DNA of 59,572 nucleotides from Clostridia bacterium (GCA_017503105.1 JAFVTS010000005.1:1-59572); one strand, 5' to 3'. Shown: positions 6,101-14,643, counted from the first letter of the stretch. Translations and numbers: made by a program. Notes: generated by a model not told the origin, from the sequence alone.

Positions 6101-8624
6101 CTTCATTCTGCTTCAAGGAGCTTAACGGAATAATTGTCGTACTTCCGCCGTGAGTTACGTGGAAAGCGGCATCATCCGCCGAAGCCGCCGCTTGGTCTAC
6201 GGAAACGTAAAGAGTGATCATTACGCAATCGGCAAGTCCGACGCTGCGCATAGTGACCCAAGCACCGCCGCCGAGATCTCCGTTTTCGCCAAACACACCT
6301 GATATCTGATACTGCTTTTCGGGACTGTCGGTTTCGGTCTTCGTGATGGTGAAGCTTCCATCGCTATGGGTATGTGATGTCACGTATTTTCCGGTAGGAA
6401 CTGCGTTCTTCACAAACTCATCGGAATAGTAGAAGAACGTGTCGTTTACACAAAGTCTGTTCTGCTCTGACGTGCTTGCATACTGATACATACGTATCAT
6501 AGTGGGAGCAAAATCTGCTACCGTACAAATCGTTCCTATAACGTTTCCGTTCTCATCATTAAAAACTTTTCCGTCTGCACCAACGAAAGCTTCCTTTACA
6601 ACTATCTCGTTATCTGCAAGATCCGTAGGATAGGTGTAGCTGCCGTCCGCATTCTTGGAAAGAGGTGTAAGTGAGCTTATGTAACGGCAGGTTGAAGTGT
6701 TTGAATACTGCGAGTAGGTGGCTCTGTAGTATGCGGTATCGCTGTCAAGAGGATCGTTCGCACCAACCTCTGAAAACCGCTTGTCGATATTTTTCTTGTC
6801 AGAAGTCAACGAATGATAGAGATAGCCGTAGACCTTTTCGCCGCCTATAACGCTATAATATATAAGGCAAGAGGAAAATCTGCCCTGCATAGTCTTGGAG
6901 AAAAGCGCGACGTCCGCTTTGAAAAGCTCGCCGTCAACGTAGAGGTCGTAGGTGTTTTTCTCGGGGTGAACGTGTGCGGAAAGCGTTACGAAATCTCCGC
7001 CGGGGCTGAGGAATATTCCCGTGCCGGTTTTCACACCGTCAACAGAGTACATAATTTCACCTTCGGAGCTTACACGGCAAATGGACACGCTTATCTGATT
7101 GGCTGCCGTAGCAGTACCGTTGTAATATGACGTCATATTACCGTACAGACCGATAATTTCAAATTCATCCTTCGCAATGTGCTCCTCGCCGAACTTAAGC
7201 TCGGTTTGTATAACGAAATCCTTGCCTCCGTTAGCCTGCAAATGCGCTGCTATCTTTGGCGAATCGGGAGCCGGATACCAAGTGCTATACAAATTAGTGT
7301 AAACGGCAGAGGGCTTGTGTTCGGTTGGGGTTGTCTGACTGTACATCAGGTACTTGTTGCCGTATTCCTCGACGACGGTCAAATCATCCTTGACCTTTGA
7401 AGAGCCGAAATATCCTGTCGCGGTATCAAAATCCTTTGCCGCTACAATTTCTACACCTGCGGCATTCAGGTTTGCAACCTTTTCTTCATAGGTACGGTAC
7501 GGATTTTCGGTATTTTTCCAATCCGCCTCGCAAAAATCGCAAAGGTTGTTACCGTTTCCGTCCATTGCGGGCTCGCCCACCTTAGACTCGCCGCAGAAAA
7601 GACACTCGTAAGCAGCTTCTACCGTGCCGTCTGCTTTATGCTCGTGGTCCACATAGGCGAATTCGTGTGCAACACAGCTGTAATACTTTTCCGTTTTGTA
7701 GAAGTAATAATCCTTGAAGGAGAGGATCTGACCGGGTTTGGTCGTTCCGTCTTCAAGCGTGACCTCGGGAAGAACTGAGAGTCCGTTGGTATAGAACTTA
7801 ATATTTCTTGTATAAGAAAAGATATAGTCCTCAGGACCGTTCATAAAGTTGCCGTTAGGTCTTGTGGGATCCTCGGGAAGAGTGCTCGTTCCGTTATAAA
7901 CGGTTCCCGCAGGAACTATGAATTTGCTCTTATCGGCGTCGGAAATGAACTGTGCATTGTCAACGACGCAGACACCGTCCACGTATACGTCGTAGGAGTT
8001 GGTTTTCGGGGTTACGTATACGGCAACGTGCGTGAAATCATTATCATTTAATTTTCCAATAACCTCACCGTTCGAAACAAGCCCACCCGTCGGAGCAAGC
8101 TGTACAAGCGTTATGTAATGCGCCGCAAGCGCTCCGGAGGCATTTACCGAAAAGTAAGTATACAGATACACAAGGTCAATAGACTTTCCGTAATCGTCAA
8201 GCTCGCTTTCAGCCTTGAACTTGCCTTCCACAACAAACGACTGACCGCGGGCAGCGGAAATTTTATCAATTGCGGACGACTTACTCAAGTCGTTATAGCG
8301 CACGTAAAACTCATTGGTATTCGTAGCCTTTTGGATCGTGTAATAATCTCCCGCAGGATTATCAGCGGGAAATACTATACCGTCGGAATAGCCCACGGAC
8401 GGCTTTTGCACACCCACGTCCTTCACCGATACACCAAGGCTTTGAAGCTCCGCCTTCGTTTTGATGCTTCCAAGACTTGTGCTTACAGATGAAGCCGCGG
8501 CAACGTTCTCGGTGCTTGAAGCTTCAAGCGAATCACCGCTTTCAACAACCGCGCTGACCGTAGTTACCACCGTCGAAAAGACGAGAACAAGCGTCAGCAA
8601 GAGCGAAAGAATTTTCTTTTTCAT
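3153..8624 (-). CDS. Giant secreted protein with tandem GxDLY-SGNH (GDSL-3) esterase modules
   Basis: An 1,823-aa protein with a clear signal peptide (M-K-K-K-I-L-S-L-L-L..., cleavage near A-V-V-E). Order: two lectin-like (LamG-type) beta domains (about 50-300 and 400-700) separated by a Cys-rich linker with two C-x-x-C pairs, a beta domain ending in A-L-L-N-Y-G-A-Y-A-Q-K-Y-F (about 770-1090), then two copies of a GxDLY domain plus SGNH hydrolase. The last SGNH copy has G-S-S-I-T-Q-G (Ser1654), V-N-L-G-F-S-G-S and D-G-T-H (Asp1796, His1799) and should be an active carbohydrate or acyl esterase. The first copy has Ala1280 at the Ser position and Met1423 at the Asp position and is probably inactive. 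AAAGGAG precedes the ATG at 8624; the longer reading to 8693 lacks a ribosome site. No sortase, SLH or dockerin signal is visible. Confidence 0.85.
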   Translation of the reverse strand: MKKKILSLLLTLVLVFSTVVTTVSAVVESGDSLEASSTENVAAASSVSTSLGSIKTKAELQSLGVSVKDVGVQKPSVGYSDGIVFPADNPAGDYYTIQKATNTNEFYVRYNDLSKSSAIDKISAARGQSFVVEGKFKAESELDDYGKSIDLVYLYTYFSVNASGALAAHYITLVQLAPTGGLVSNGEVIGKLNDNDFTHVAVYVTPKTNSYDVYVDGVCVVDNAQFISDADKSKFIVPAGTVYNGTSTLPEDPTRPNGNFMNGPEDYIFSYTRNIKFYTNGLSVLPEVTLEDGTTKPGQILSFKDYYFYKTEKYYSCVAHEFAYVDHEHKADGTVEAAYECLFCGESKVGEPAMDGNGNNLCDFCEADWKNTENPYRTYEEKVANLNAAGVEIVAAKDFDTATGYFGSSKVKDDLTVVEEYGNKYLMYSQTTPTEHKPSAVYTNLYSTWYPAPDSPKIAAHLQANGGKDFVIQTELKFGEEHIAKDEFEIIGLYGNMTSYYNGTATAANQISVSICRVSSEGEIMYSVDGVKTGTGIFLSPGGDFVTLSAHVHPEKNTYDLYVDGELFKADVALFSKTMQGRFSSCLIYYSVIGGEKVYGYLYHSLTSDKKNIDKRFSEVGANDPLDSDTAYYRATYSQYSNTSTCRYISSLTPLSKNADGSYTYPTDLADNEIVVKEAFVGADGKVFNDENGNVIGTICTVADFAPTMIRMYQYASTSEQNRLCVNDTFFYYSDEFVKNAVPTGKYVTSHTHSDGSFTITKTETDSPEKQYQISGVFGENGDLGGGAWVTMRSVGLADCVMITLYVSVDQAAASADDAAFHVTHGGSTTIIPLSSLKQNEDGYYIVRQTVDSIDMTKPVSIKFYKDGALLGGEYTTSVRDYALELIELYPNKAYIVNMAKALLNYGAYAQKYFATKNDYNYDIDLDDLANKDVEINLSSVFVDSTGLAPELTYTGSASELENISASLVLVSGTKLKIYFDYSGTKVNFNNMTDSAASQIPLVDEKGNKYVVLSGIRPDVYHRVVSLTTKTGSAVNTELRLSVLSVMNMVLNSSTASEEHKDLMKAMYNYHKCVMTYKEEAKNDQSGDSDSGDISDVDPNFKIETNITDVEGLKFFDVENDERFELYGVVREGNYLVRMPESAASAIGEDVLAASRDTAGGRIRFTTNSPYVAVHIETDTVEGYSDMPLTGTTGVDVYRRNSGGEYTFATTIIPANSTVGKTVFEGYKNWYSSEIHDYTLNLPSFVNVKKIYIGLIEGSYIDVPTYEYERTSPIVFYGGATTQGLGAARPGITYPSLIARRFDSDYVNLGFENCTLGQEKMAEYIASLDMSMFVYDYGWGVDAAHLEATHKSFFDKIRASRPDLPIIITTKAASYAVPGHASFDIPYATYTSAIASGDENVYFISGNELVKYCGTDTFATGEMPTHVAIYSIAKVIGDKIEEIFAGKENVVYDPDTMIDTSTVGTNVELSKYGEEDTSNIEWINPEEATNPMKIYGVFREGDRFVRLPESVAAAVRDEANTVKPGVGEGVHSLYDNTAGGRVRFKTDSKYVAIKVSMHSVGGGDKTSLLGMSGFDLYATVNGQETFVGSFVPPFGMKNGYEAVIPVSGELYDYTINMPNYAGVYSIEIGVESDATLEEAAAYKTDKAIYFYGSSITQGASPSRPGLAYENIVSRALGADFVNLGFSGSCRAEQAMIDYLVSIVDQMEMFVYDYDHNANSDAHYAETHERLFLALREAAPDLPILIMTRPNVGHTGSSRYKTAKATYDNAIARGDENVYFLSGDDLTEFSGREVAVDGTHPNDIGFYSMALKVIEVLEPIFSEE

Positions 8625-8658
8625 TGTGATCTCCTTTGTTATAAATTTCATTAAAATA

Positions 8659-8727
8659 ATTATATCATATTTCCGTGCCGGTGGATTTAGCAAACGTTAC
8701 TTTTTATTTATCTTTTTTTCCATTATA
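8659..8727 (-). promoter_or_regulatory. SGNH-gene promoter region with -10 boxes but no clear -35
   Basis: Reading the minus strand, TATAAT occurs at 8722-8727 and again at 8659-8664. Neither has a recognisable -35 at 16-18 nt. A weak -35 next to the direct repeats at 8757-8785 suits activation by the divergent AraC protein. Confidence 0.45.
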
Positions 8728-8756
8728 ACACTTTTTTGCTGTTGAGCGTTATGTTT

Positions 8757-8785
8757 TTTCGCTAACGACTTGGACGTTTCGCTAA
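8757..8785. promoter_or_regulatory. Direct repeat, candidate AraC-family operator
   Basis: TTTCGCTAA occurs at 8757-8765 and again at 8777-8785, exactly 20 bp apart (about two helical turns) and in the same orientation. This is the usual geometry for an AraC-family dimer. It lies between the SGNH gene and the divergent AraC gene, just upstream of the SGNH -10 at 8722-8727. Confidence 0.6.
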
Positions 8786-8792
8786 TTATCTA

Positions 8793-8821
8793 TTGCTTTT
8801 TTCCAAAAAATGTTGTAAAAT
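8793..8821 (+). promoter_or_regulatory. Promoter of the AraC gene at 8854
   Basis: TTGCTT (8793-8798) and TAAAAT (8816-8821) are separated by 17 nt. The start codon follows 33 nt later. Confidence 0.5.
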
Positions 8822-8853
8822 TATTATGGCAAAAACAATCAGGGGGATCAAAT

Positions 8854-9738
8854 ATGAAATATACGATAAGAGAATGGGAAATGCCTACCTTCTTTGCTGA
8901 CTCTCAAAAAGAAAAAGCTTTTACTGTGAAAAGAAACAGTTTGGGTGCAGGCGAGTCGGTCATAAAAACTCTTCACTACCACAACAGGTTTGAAATAGGC
9001 ATTTGCACCGAAGGTGAGGGAGAGTGCTACATTGCCGACCGCATCTACCGCTACAGTCCCGGGTGTATTCAAATCGTGCCTCCTAAAATACCGCATCGCC
9101 CAAACACGGACGAGGGTGTGCGACGCTCTTGGAAATGGATATTATTCGACGGAGTAAAGCTTCTTTCAGGGGCAGGCATCAATCCTGCGGAGATCCTCCC
9201 TATCATTCAAAAAGCACAAGCACTTGGCGGCGTATTTACGAGAGAGGAGCTTGGAAATATCGCAAACGCCATAGACATACTCAGCGAATGTGCCGATATT
9301 TCGGATGAATATACGAATATTTCCCAAGCCCTTGCAGTAGGCAATTTTCTCACCCTTGCGGCAAGGTATGAAGGAGAACCTCTCACGTATAGCAATAATA
9401 ATGCAAGTGAGCACCGCTTAACAGAGGTTATAGATTTTATTGCCGAGCACCTCGATTCCCCCGAACTTCTCTCCGAGGAGGCTCTTGCAAAAAGGTACTC
9501 TATGAGCGTATCGAATTTCAGGCGTATTTTCAAGCTGCACTGCGGAATAAGTCCAAAGTCTTTTATAATCAGGTCTCGAATGGCATACGCCGAGTATCTT
9601 TTAAGGAAAACGGATCTCTCCGTTTCCGAAATCTCAAACCGCGTCGGTTACGGTGAGGTTTCGGGCTTCAACAGAGTTTTTAAACGCTTCTTTCTTTTAT
9701 CCCCCAGGGCTTACCGTGAAATGATAGAAACTTCGTAA
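8854..9738 (+). CDS. AraC-family transcriptional regulator
   Basis: A 294-aa regulator. The N-terminal half is a cupin sensor (T-L-H-Y-H-N-R-F-E-I-G near residue 35, then a G-E-C-Y-I-A-D-R stretch and P-P-K-I-P-H-R). The C-terminal 100 residues are a standard AraC double helix-turn-helix (L-A-K-R-Y-S-M-S-V-S-N-F-R-R-I-F-K, then I-S-N-R-V-G-Y-G-E-V-S-G-F-N-R-V-F-K-R). The start at 8854 is chosen because AGGGGGAT lies immediately upstream; an in-frame TTG at 8770 has none. It is divergent from the giant SGNH protein gene, with a phased direct repeat between them, so it probably activates that gene when a glycan-derived ligand is present. The ligand is unknown. Confidence 0.9.
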   Translation: MKYTIREWEMPTFFADSQKEKAFTVKRNSLGAGESVIKTLHYHNRFEIGICTEGEGECYIADRIYRYSPGCIQIVPPKIPHRPNTDEGVRRSWKWILFDGVKLLSGAGINPAEILPIIQKAQALGGVFTREELGNIANAIDILSECADISDEYTNISQALAVGNFLTLAARYEGEPLTYSNNNASEHRLTEVIDFIAEHLDSPELLSEEALAKRYSMSVSNFRRIFKLHCGISPKSFIIRSRMAYAEYLLRKTDLSVSEISNRVGYGEVSGFNRVFKRFFLLSPRAYREMIETS

Positions 9739-10083
9739 GCTCGCCCCCGGCTGATGACGTAACAAAAACATAATGAGAGGATCATAGTCTCGTACAGACT
9801 TTCGTCAAAAAACGTACTCGGTATAAAAGAGGCGCCGTGTGCCGAGGCTCTGACACGGACGTTTAATAAAAAGGCCTCTTGCAGTAGAACGGAAATATCT
9901 GCTGCAAGAGGTCTTTTTATTTTTATATTAGGAACAAAACGTTATCCCGAGCGCTTCGGGTTGAAAATTACGAGCGAGTACAAAGAAGAATCAACGACCC
10001 CGTTGAGCCGCGGCTTGGCAAAGTCAAGCGCGGACTTTACAATGCGGGCTTTGGAAAAACGTCGGAATTTACCGAGGCCGGGC
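9739..10083. other. Convergent intergenic region
   Basis: The region contains one strong bidirectional terminator (9875-9918). Two loosely similar G/C-rich stretches follow up to the end of the Wzy-like gene. No gene with a ribosome site was found. Confidence 0.55.
9875..9918. terminator. Bidirectional terminator between AraC and the exopolysaccharide operon
   Basis: CCTCTTGCAG (9875-9884) pairs with CTGCAAGAGG (9902-9911). A-rich sequence precedes it and TCTTTTTATTTTTAT follows, so it can serve both converging transcripts. Confidence 0.8.
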
Positions 10084-11610
10084 TTACTTGCCCGACTTTC
10101 CGCGCTTATTCGAGGCTTTCTTATTTTTGCTCTTCTTTGACGCGCCCATCGAAGAGCGCTCGTCTTCGTTCTGCCTTTCAAATATAATAGCGGAAACGGC
10201 AAGAACGACCCCGTAAAAGAACGTGGGGAATATAATGAATATGAAATTGTCAAGAAGGCTCCCGAGTAAGAGGGTGAGGGCTGAAAGCCCGAGCATCGTT
10301 TTCAAAAGCGTCGGCTTTTTCACGAACATTTCAAGCGTGTCGAATCTGTAATACAGATACGCCCCAAGTCCGACGACGCCCATTGAACTCAAGAGCTGCA
10401 AAAACGTCTGATGAGCCATAAGAGGTATGGCGGGCGAAAGATTATGCAAGATCGGCGCGGTAAAGTGGTAGAATCCCGTTCCGAATACGGGAGCGGATTT
10501 GAAATTGTTTACGGCTACCGCCCAAACGCCGAATCTGCCGTTGTCGGAAAAGCCTCTGTCAAACACGTCTTTTGCCAGGACTTTTATTTCGCCGAAGAAC
10601 ACTATTACAAAGAACGCCGCCCCCAGGATGCCGAGGAAAACGCACACTCTGAAAATCGTTCTGCGAGTTTTCTCCGCGAAGAAGCACGCGATCAAAACGG
10701 AGCCGAAGTAAGCCAACGTGGCAAAGATCATAGCGTTTCTGGAAAGCGTAAGGAGCGCCGCCACATAGGTCAGCGTTGCCGCGCCAAAATAAAGCACGGG
10801 GTGCCTTCCCTTCATCACTCCGTAGAAAATAGCGGGGATAAGTATGGACATACACGCGCCCGCGGGATTCCAAGTAGCCCACCCGAGATGTATCCTCTCT
10901 TTAATAACCGAGCCGTCAGAGTTAAAAATGGTAGGAAAATATCCGCCACCGAAGCAATACAGATATGCCATCTCAAGAGCGAGTATCACGCCCATCACTG
11001 CGGCAACGTAAGACACGTAAAGCCCAAGCTCTTCCATATCCTTTTCATTCTTAAGTCCCTTGTAAAACAGAAGGAAAATGAACGGGAACAAAAACGCCTG
11101 AAGCGCGCCGTATAAGAGATCTGCAAACTCCCAATGAGCGGAAAAAGCTCCGTTTAGGAGGAATGCCGCGCCAAGGATAGACATAGAGAGCAAAAGCGGT
11201 GTTTTCGAGAACGAAAGCCCCGAGAAGACCTTGAATTTAATTATGATGTAGATAAGATCGGCTACTATCATAGCGGAGATCAAAGCTATGAAGTAAGGGC
11301 TTACCCCGCTCGTATATGCATCCGACCAGACGGGTCCGCCCGGGGTATTTTGCATAGAGACCTGATAGGTAAAGGCGCAAAGAGCGATGATGATGGGCCT
11401 TACCGAATCGCAAACGATCACACCGAGCGTGATCAGAAGCATATAAACGAAGCAAAGGTACACCTCGATCCCGAACGTATGTCCAAAGAGGATAAGCGCC
11501 GCGGCGACTATTGGAAACCATTTGCCCATAAAAAAGCTTTGGAGGGCACCCGTGTCGAGTTTTTCCTTGATTTTTTCTAAAGCTGAGCGTTTTTGATTCT
11601 CGCCGTTCAT
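10084..11610 (-). CDS. O-antigen ligase / Wzy polymerase-like membrane protein
   Basis: About 508 aa with roughly a dozen hydrophobic segments and the large loop typical of the O-antigen ligase/polymerase superfamily. The diagnostic part is the Wzy_C-like stretch F-G-V-W-A-V-A-V-N-N-F...F-G-T-G-F-Y-H-F followed by A-H-Q-T-F-L-Q-L-L-S-S-M-G-V-V-G-L-G. The C-terminus is a lysine-rich cytoplasmic tail. It probably polymerises repeat units on undecaprenyl diphosphate outside the membrane, or transfers them. Its ATG overlaps the TGA of the upstream sugar transferase gene (TGATG), so the two are translationally coupled; GTG at 11613 is an alternative start. Polymerase and ligase cannot be told apart from sequence alone. 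Confidence 0.8.
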   Translation of the reverse strand: MNGENQKRSALEKIKEKLDTGALQSFFMGKWFPIVAAALILFGHTFGIEVYLCFVYMLLITLGVIVCDSVRPIIIALCAFTYQVSMQNTPGGPVWSDAYTSGVSPYFIALISAMIVADLIYIIIKFKVFSGLSFSKTPLLLSMSILGAAFLLNGAFSAHWEFADLLYGALQAFLFPFIFLLFYKGLKNEKDMEELGLYVSYVAAVMGVILALEMAYLYCFGGGYFPTIFNSDGSVIKERIHLGWATWNPAGACMSILIPAIFYGVMKGRHPVLYFGAATLTYVAALLTLSRNAMIFATLAYFGSVLIACFFAEKTRRTIFRVCVFLGILGAAFFVIVFFGEIKVLAKDVFDRGFSDNGRFGVWAVAVNNFKSAPVFGTGFYHFTAPILHNLSPAIPLMAHQTFLQLLSSMGVVGLGAYLYYRFDTLEMFVKKPTLLKTMLGLSALTLLLGSLLDNFIFIIFPTFFYGVVLAVSAIIFERQNEDERSSMGASKKSKNKKASNKRGKSGK

Positions 11611-14105
11611 CACAAGATCATAGCCTCCTTTACCGCTCCGAGCGTTTCTTCGAACACCTGCTCCTTGGAATAATATTCGTACCGTTCGAGAAGCGCCAAG
11701 GGCTGAACCTCAAATTCTCCCCTCTGCACGGTGGAAACGCAGTTCACGAACTGCTTCTCGTCACCGCCGTCGTAAAGAAGTCCCACGCCGTCCAAAACGT
11801 CGCTGTGTCCTTTTACGTTGCAAGCGACGACGGGGCGTTCACATCCGAGAGCTTCGACTATATTGAACGGCAAGCCTTCGATTTTGCTGGCACTCACGTA
11901 AACGTCGCACGCGCGCATAAAATCAAGCGCATCGCTTCTTCTGCCCGCGAAGATGACCGAATCGGAAAGTCCGAGCTGCGATACGAGGCTCTCAAGCCTC
12001 TCCCTCTCGTCGCCGTCGCCAACGAGAACGAGTGCGGCGTTTTCTATTTTCTCCTTTACTTTAGGCATACACCTTATAAGGAATTCCTGGTTTTTTCTTC
12101 CCGAAAGCTCTCCGACGAAGCACATAAGGAACTTATCCTGTGCGCCTATTTCTTCCCTGATCTCTTCGGGCGTGTGAACCTCTTCGCGCAGAGAAACGCC
12201 CATTCCTCTGACGAAACGAACGCTCGGAGCAAGATGATGCCGCTCTGCGAGGCGCAAGTCCTGCTTATTCATAACTATGACCTCGTCGGTCTTGTTGGAT
12301 ACGAGCCTTTCAAGGGTCAGGAGCATCGTTGACTTCGGGAAGCCAACGTCGCCCGAAAACAGGTATCCGTGCACGAAATTCACGACACGGGGGCGGTTCT
12401 TTTTGGGAAGAGCCCACCTCACGTGAAATGCGGCGAGGGTCGTGTTAAGAAGTATAACGTCAAAGGCACCGTCGGCAACTATTTTCTTGATCATCTTGCG
12501 CGCCTTGGTGTTGTTTTTCGAGAAGAATTTCTTCTCAAACGGAACGTCGAAATCAGCCCCCTCGCCCCTTGCCAAAACCGAAACCTCGTTCCCCTCGTTT
12601 CTGAGGGCGGCGATATAATCACGGTGGAAATTGTTGATATGCGACACGGTTGAAGCGACGTAAAGAATGCGTTTTTTTCCGTTTGGAAGCGGCTGCTTTT
12701 GCGCGTCACTTCCGTATTTTTCATTCATATTTATAGCTTTAAACGGAGTTTTGAACAGAATAGCAATATCAAGAGCCAGCGACCAGTTTTCGATATATTC
12801 TATATCCTCGTGTATTCTGTCCTCAACAGAAGTATCTCCGCGAAGTCCCTTTATCTGAGCGAGCCCCGTCATTCCCGGCTTTACGTAATGCTTGACCATA
12901 TAAAGCGGGATTATCTCCTTAAAATGCTCAACGAAATGCGGTATCTCGGGGCGCGGACCGACGAGCGACATACTTCCGAGGAGGACGTTGAAGAGCTGAG
13001 GCAGCTCGTCTATCGAAGTCTTTCTCATAAAGTTGCCGAATTTGGTCTTTCTCGGGTCGTAATCGGTAGACCACGCGGTCGTTGACTCGTCGTTTACACG
13101 CATAGAGCGGAATTTGTACATATAAAAATCCTTACCGAGCATTCCGACCCTCTTCTGCTTGAACAGTATGGGTCCCGGAGAAGAAAGCTTTACGCCGATG
13201 ACGGCAACGAGCATAATCGGAGAGGTAATTATTATGAGAGCGAGTGAGCCTAAAATATCGACCGCGCGCTTGACCATAGCGTTTGCTTTGTTGTCAAGCG
13301 GCGTGCTGTGGATATTTATAACGGGCATAGAGCCGACCTGCTCTATCTGCCTCGGATTTTTAAAGAAGCCGTATATAACGGGAAGGAAGAACACCTTGAT
13401 ACATCTGTCGTCACAAAGGTTGACGAGCTTGATAAGATGCTTCTTATCGTAAGAATCTATCGCGAAAACCGCCTCGCTCGGCTTATATTCGTCAAGTATG
13501 CGCTCAAGGTCCTCGAAATCTCCAAGCTTCTGACAGCCCACCTCTTCGGTCATTTTTCTTCCGACGCAGCCTATGATCTTGATACCCGATTCGCGGTTTT
13601 TAAAAACAGCCTTCACGTAATCGCTCGCGGTGAGGATGTTGTCGCCGATAATTATAGCCGTCCTTACGTTTTCCTGCTTTTTTCGCATTTCTATAACCGC
13701 TTTTATTATAGCGCGCTTTTTGTACATCAGTATGACCGTGCTTATAAACGCGGATATAAGTATCCAGTGAACGATAAACAGCTTAACGTAACCCGCCGCA
13801 AACAGCGCCGCAAGAATGACGAGGATGCCGAAGTAAACCGCGTTTGCCTTCAAAATATCAAAAAGCATTCTGTACGGCTTGACGCCCGGAACGCGGGCGT
13901 ATAAATTAAACGCCTGATAAAAGAACGACGCAACGAAAAGAACCGCCGCGATAACTATAATTACAGGCACCGCGGAAATCTTGATAACGTTGCCGTCGTA
14001 GATCATAATGGCAAACAAATATCCCACGAAAATAGAGAGAATATTCACGAAAAAGTCAATTATATTTTCAATAGCGATCCATATATTTCGCTTTTCGGCG
14101 TTCAT
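11610..14105 (-). CDS. Fused polyprenyl glycosylphosphotransferase + GT4 glycosyltransferase
   Basis: An 831-aa fusion. Residues 1-130 carry four to five membrane segments. About 150-270 is the nucleotide-binding-like domain of WbaP-type enzymes. About 277-470 is the bacterial sugar transferase domain (K-R-A-V-D-I-L-G-S, Y-K-F-R-S-M, D-E-L-P-Q-L, G-P-R-P-E, K-P-G-M-T-G-L-A-Q), which loads the first sugar phosphate onto undecaprenyl phosphate. From about 478 a complete GT4 glycosyltransferase follows (I-L-Y-V-A-S-T...; G-E-L-S-G-R-K-N-Q; S-K-I-E-G-L-P-F-N-I-V-E-A-L-G-C), which should add a later sugar. One polypeptide thus likely performs two steps of exopolysaccharide repeat-unit assembly. 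The start is ATG at 14105 with GGAGG 7 nt upstream; a GTG at 14111 is less likely. A 2-gene operon with the Wzy-like gene. Confidence 0.85.
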   Translation of the reverse strand: MNAEKRNIWIAIENIIDFFVNILSIFVGYLFAIMIYDGNVIKISAVPVIIVIAAVLFVASFFYQAFNLYARVPGVKPYRMLFDILKANAVYFGILVILAALFAAGYVKLFIVHWILISAFISTVILMYKKRAIIKAVIEMRKKQENVRTAIIIGDNILTASDYVKAVFKNRESGIKIIGCVGRKMTEEVGCQKLGDFEDLERILDEYKPSEAVFAIDSYDKKHLIKLVNLCDDRCIKVFFLPVIYGFFKNPRQIEQVGSMPVINIHSTPLDNKANAMVKRAVDILGSLALIIITSPIMLVAVIGVKLSSPGPILFKQKRVGMLGKDFYMYKFRSMRVNDESTTAWSTDYDPRKTKFGNFMRKTSIDELPQLFNVLLGSMSLVGPRPEIPHFVEHFKEIIPLYMVKHYVKPGMTGLAQIKGLRGDTSVEDRIHEDIEYIENWSLALDIAILFKTPFKAINMNEKYGSDAQKQPLPNGKKRILYVASTVSHINNFHRDYIAALRNEGNEVSVLARGEGADFDVPFEKKFFSKNNTKARKMIKKIVADGAFDVILLNTTLAAFHVRWALPKKNRPRVVNFVHGYLFSGDVGFPKSTMLLTLERLVSNKTDEVIVMNKQDLRLAERHHLAPSVRFVRGMGVSLREEVHTPEEIREEIGAQDKFLMCFVGELSGRKNQEFLIRCMPKVKEKIENAALVLVGDGDERERLESLVSQLGLSDSVIFAGRRSDALDFMRACDVYVSASKIEGLPFNIVEALGCERPVVACNVKGHSDVLDGVGLLYDGGDEKQFVNCVSTVQRGEFEVQPLALLERYEYYSKEQVFEETLGAVKEAMIL

Positions 14106-14164
14106 ACACACCCTCCGATCTCACGTACACGCGCAAGTAATGAATTAGCTGAATTTATAATTCT

Positions 14165-14193
14165 ATAATACCACGAACACTCCGATTTGTCAA
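14165..14193 (-). promoter_or_regulatory. Promoter of the exopolysaccharide operon
   Basis: On the minus strand TTGACA (14188-14193) and TATTAT (14165-14170) are separated by 17 nt, about 60 nt upstream of the start codon. Confidence 0.75.
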
Positions 14194-14493
14194 GCAAATT
14201 AAAAAATCCCTTTAAACGCCGAAGATCAAGGAAAAGACCTCTTTTCGGTCAAAGCGAAGGAAAACGCTCTTTAAAACCGTCAAAAATCGCGTTTTCGTCC
14301 GTAAAATTTAACACGGGTGGGGACATTCAAGCTGTGATTTGAAAATTATTGCGCATTTTTTTGCAAATTCCGACTTTGTTTTTATTTGAAAGCGATCGGC
14401 AGCTTTCTGAAAACAGCCTTCGTCATTTTGCACATTTTATTCCCGCGTTTTTTGTGCATATGGGAGATTTTACCCCGTTTTTAATATTTTAGA

Positions 14494-14523
14494 TTTACTT
14501 TTTTTAATAAAATGTGTTATAAT
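14494..14523 (+). promoter_or_regulatory. Promoter of lyase gene 1
   Basis: TTTACT (14494-14499) and TATAAT (14518-14523) are separated by 18 nt. The -35 is imperfect. The leader is about 110 nt. Confidence 0.6.
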
Positions 14524-14643
14524 TAGTTACCGCAAGTTTTACGAATGTTCATTTGTTCAAATTCTTACTTTGAATGTGTGAATTACGTAAATAAAGCGGA
14601 ATTAGGTTTGTTAAGAAAATAAAAAATGAAAGAGGATAAAACA

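Larger units (their letters stand above)
14106..14643. other. Divergent intergenic region between exopolysaccharide operon and lyase array
   Basis: It contains a promoter for each direction (14165-14193 minus, 14494-14523 plus), about 300 bp of A/T-rich DNA between them, and a leader of roughly 110 nt before the first lyase gene. A weak cre-like match (TGAAAGCGATCGGC, about 14388) is seen but is not strong enough to call. No gene was found. Confidence 0.55.

Noticed and set aside
10411-11115. A 234-residue plus-strand frame inside the Wzy-like gene
   Set aside because: Charged, no motif, no ribosome site, fully antisense to a clear membrane protein.
14380-14405. A second possible cre site upstream of lyase 1
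   Set aside because: Only about 10 of 14 positions match and the palindrome is poor.
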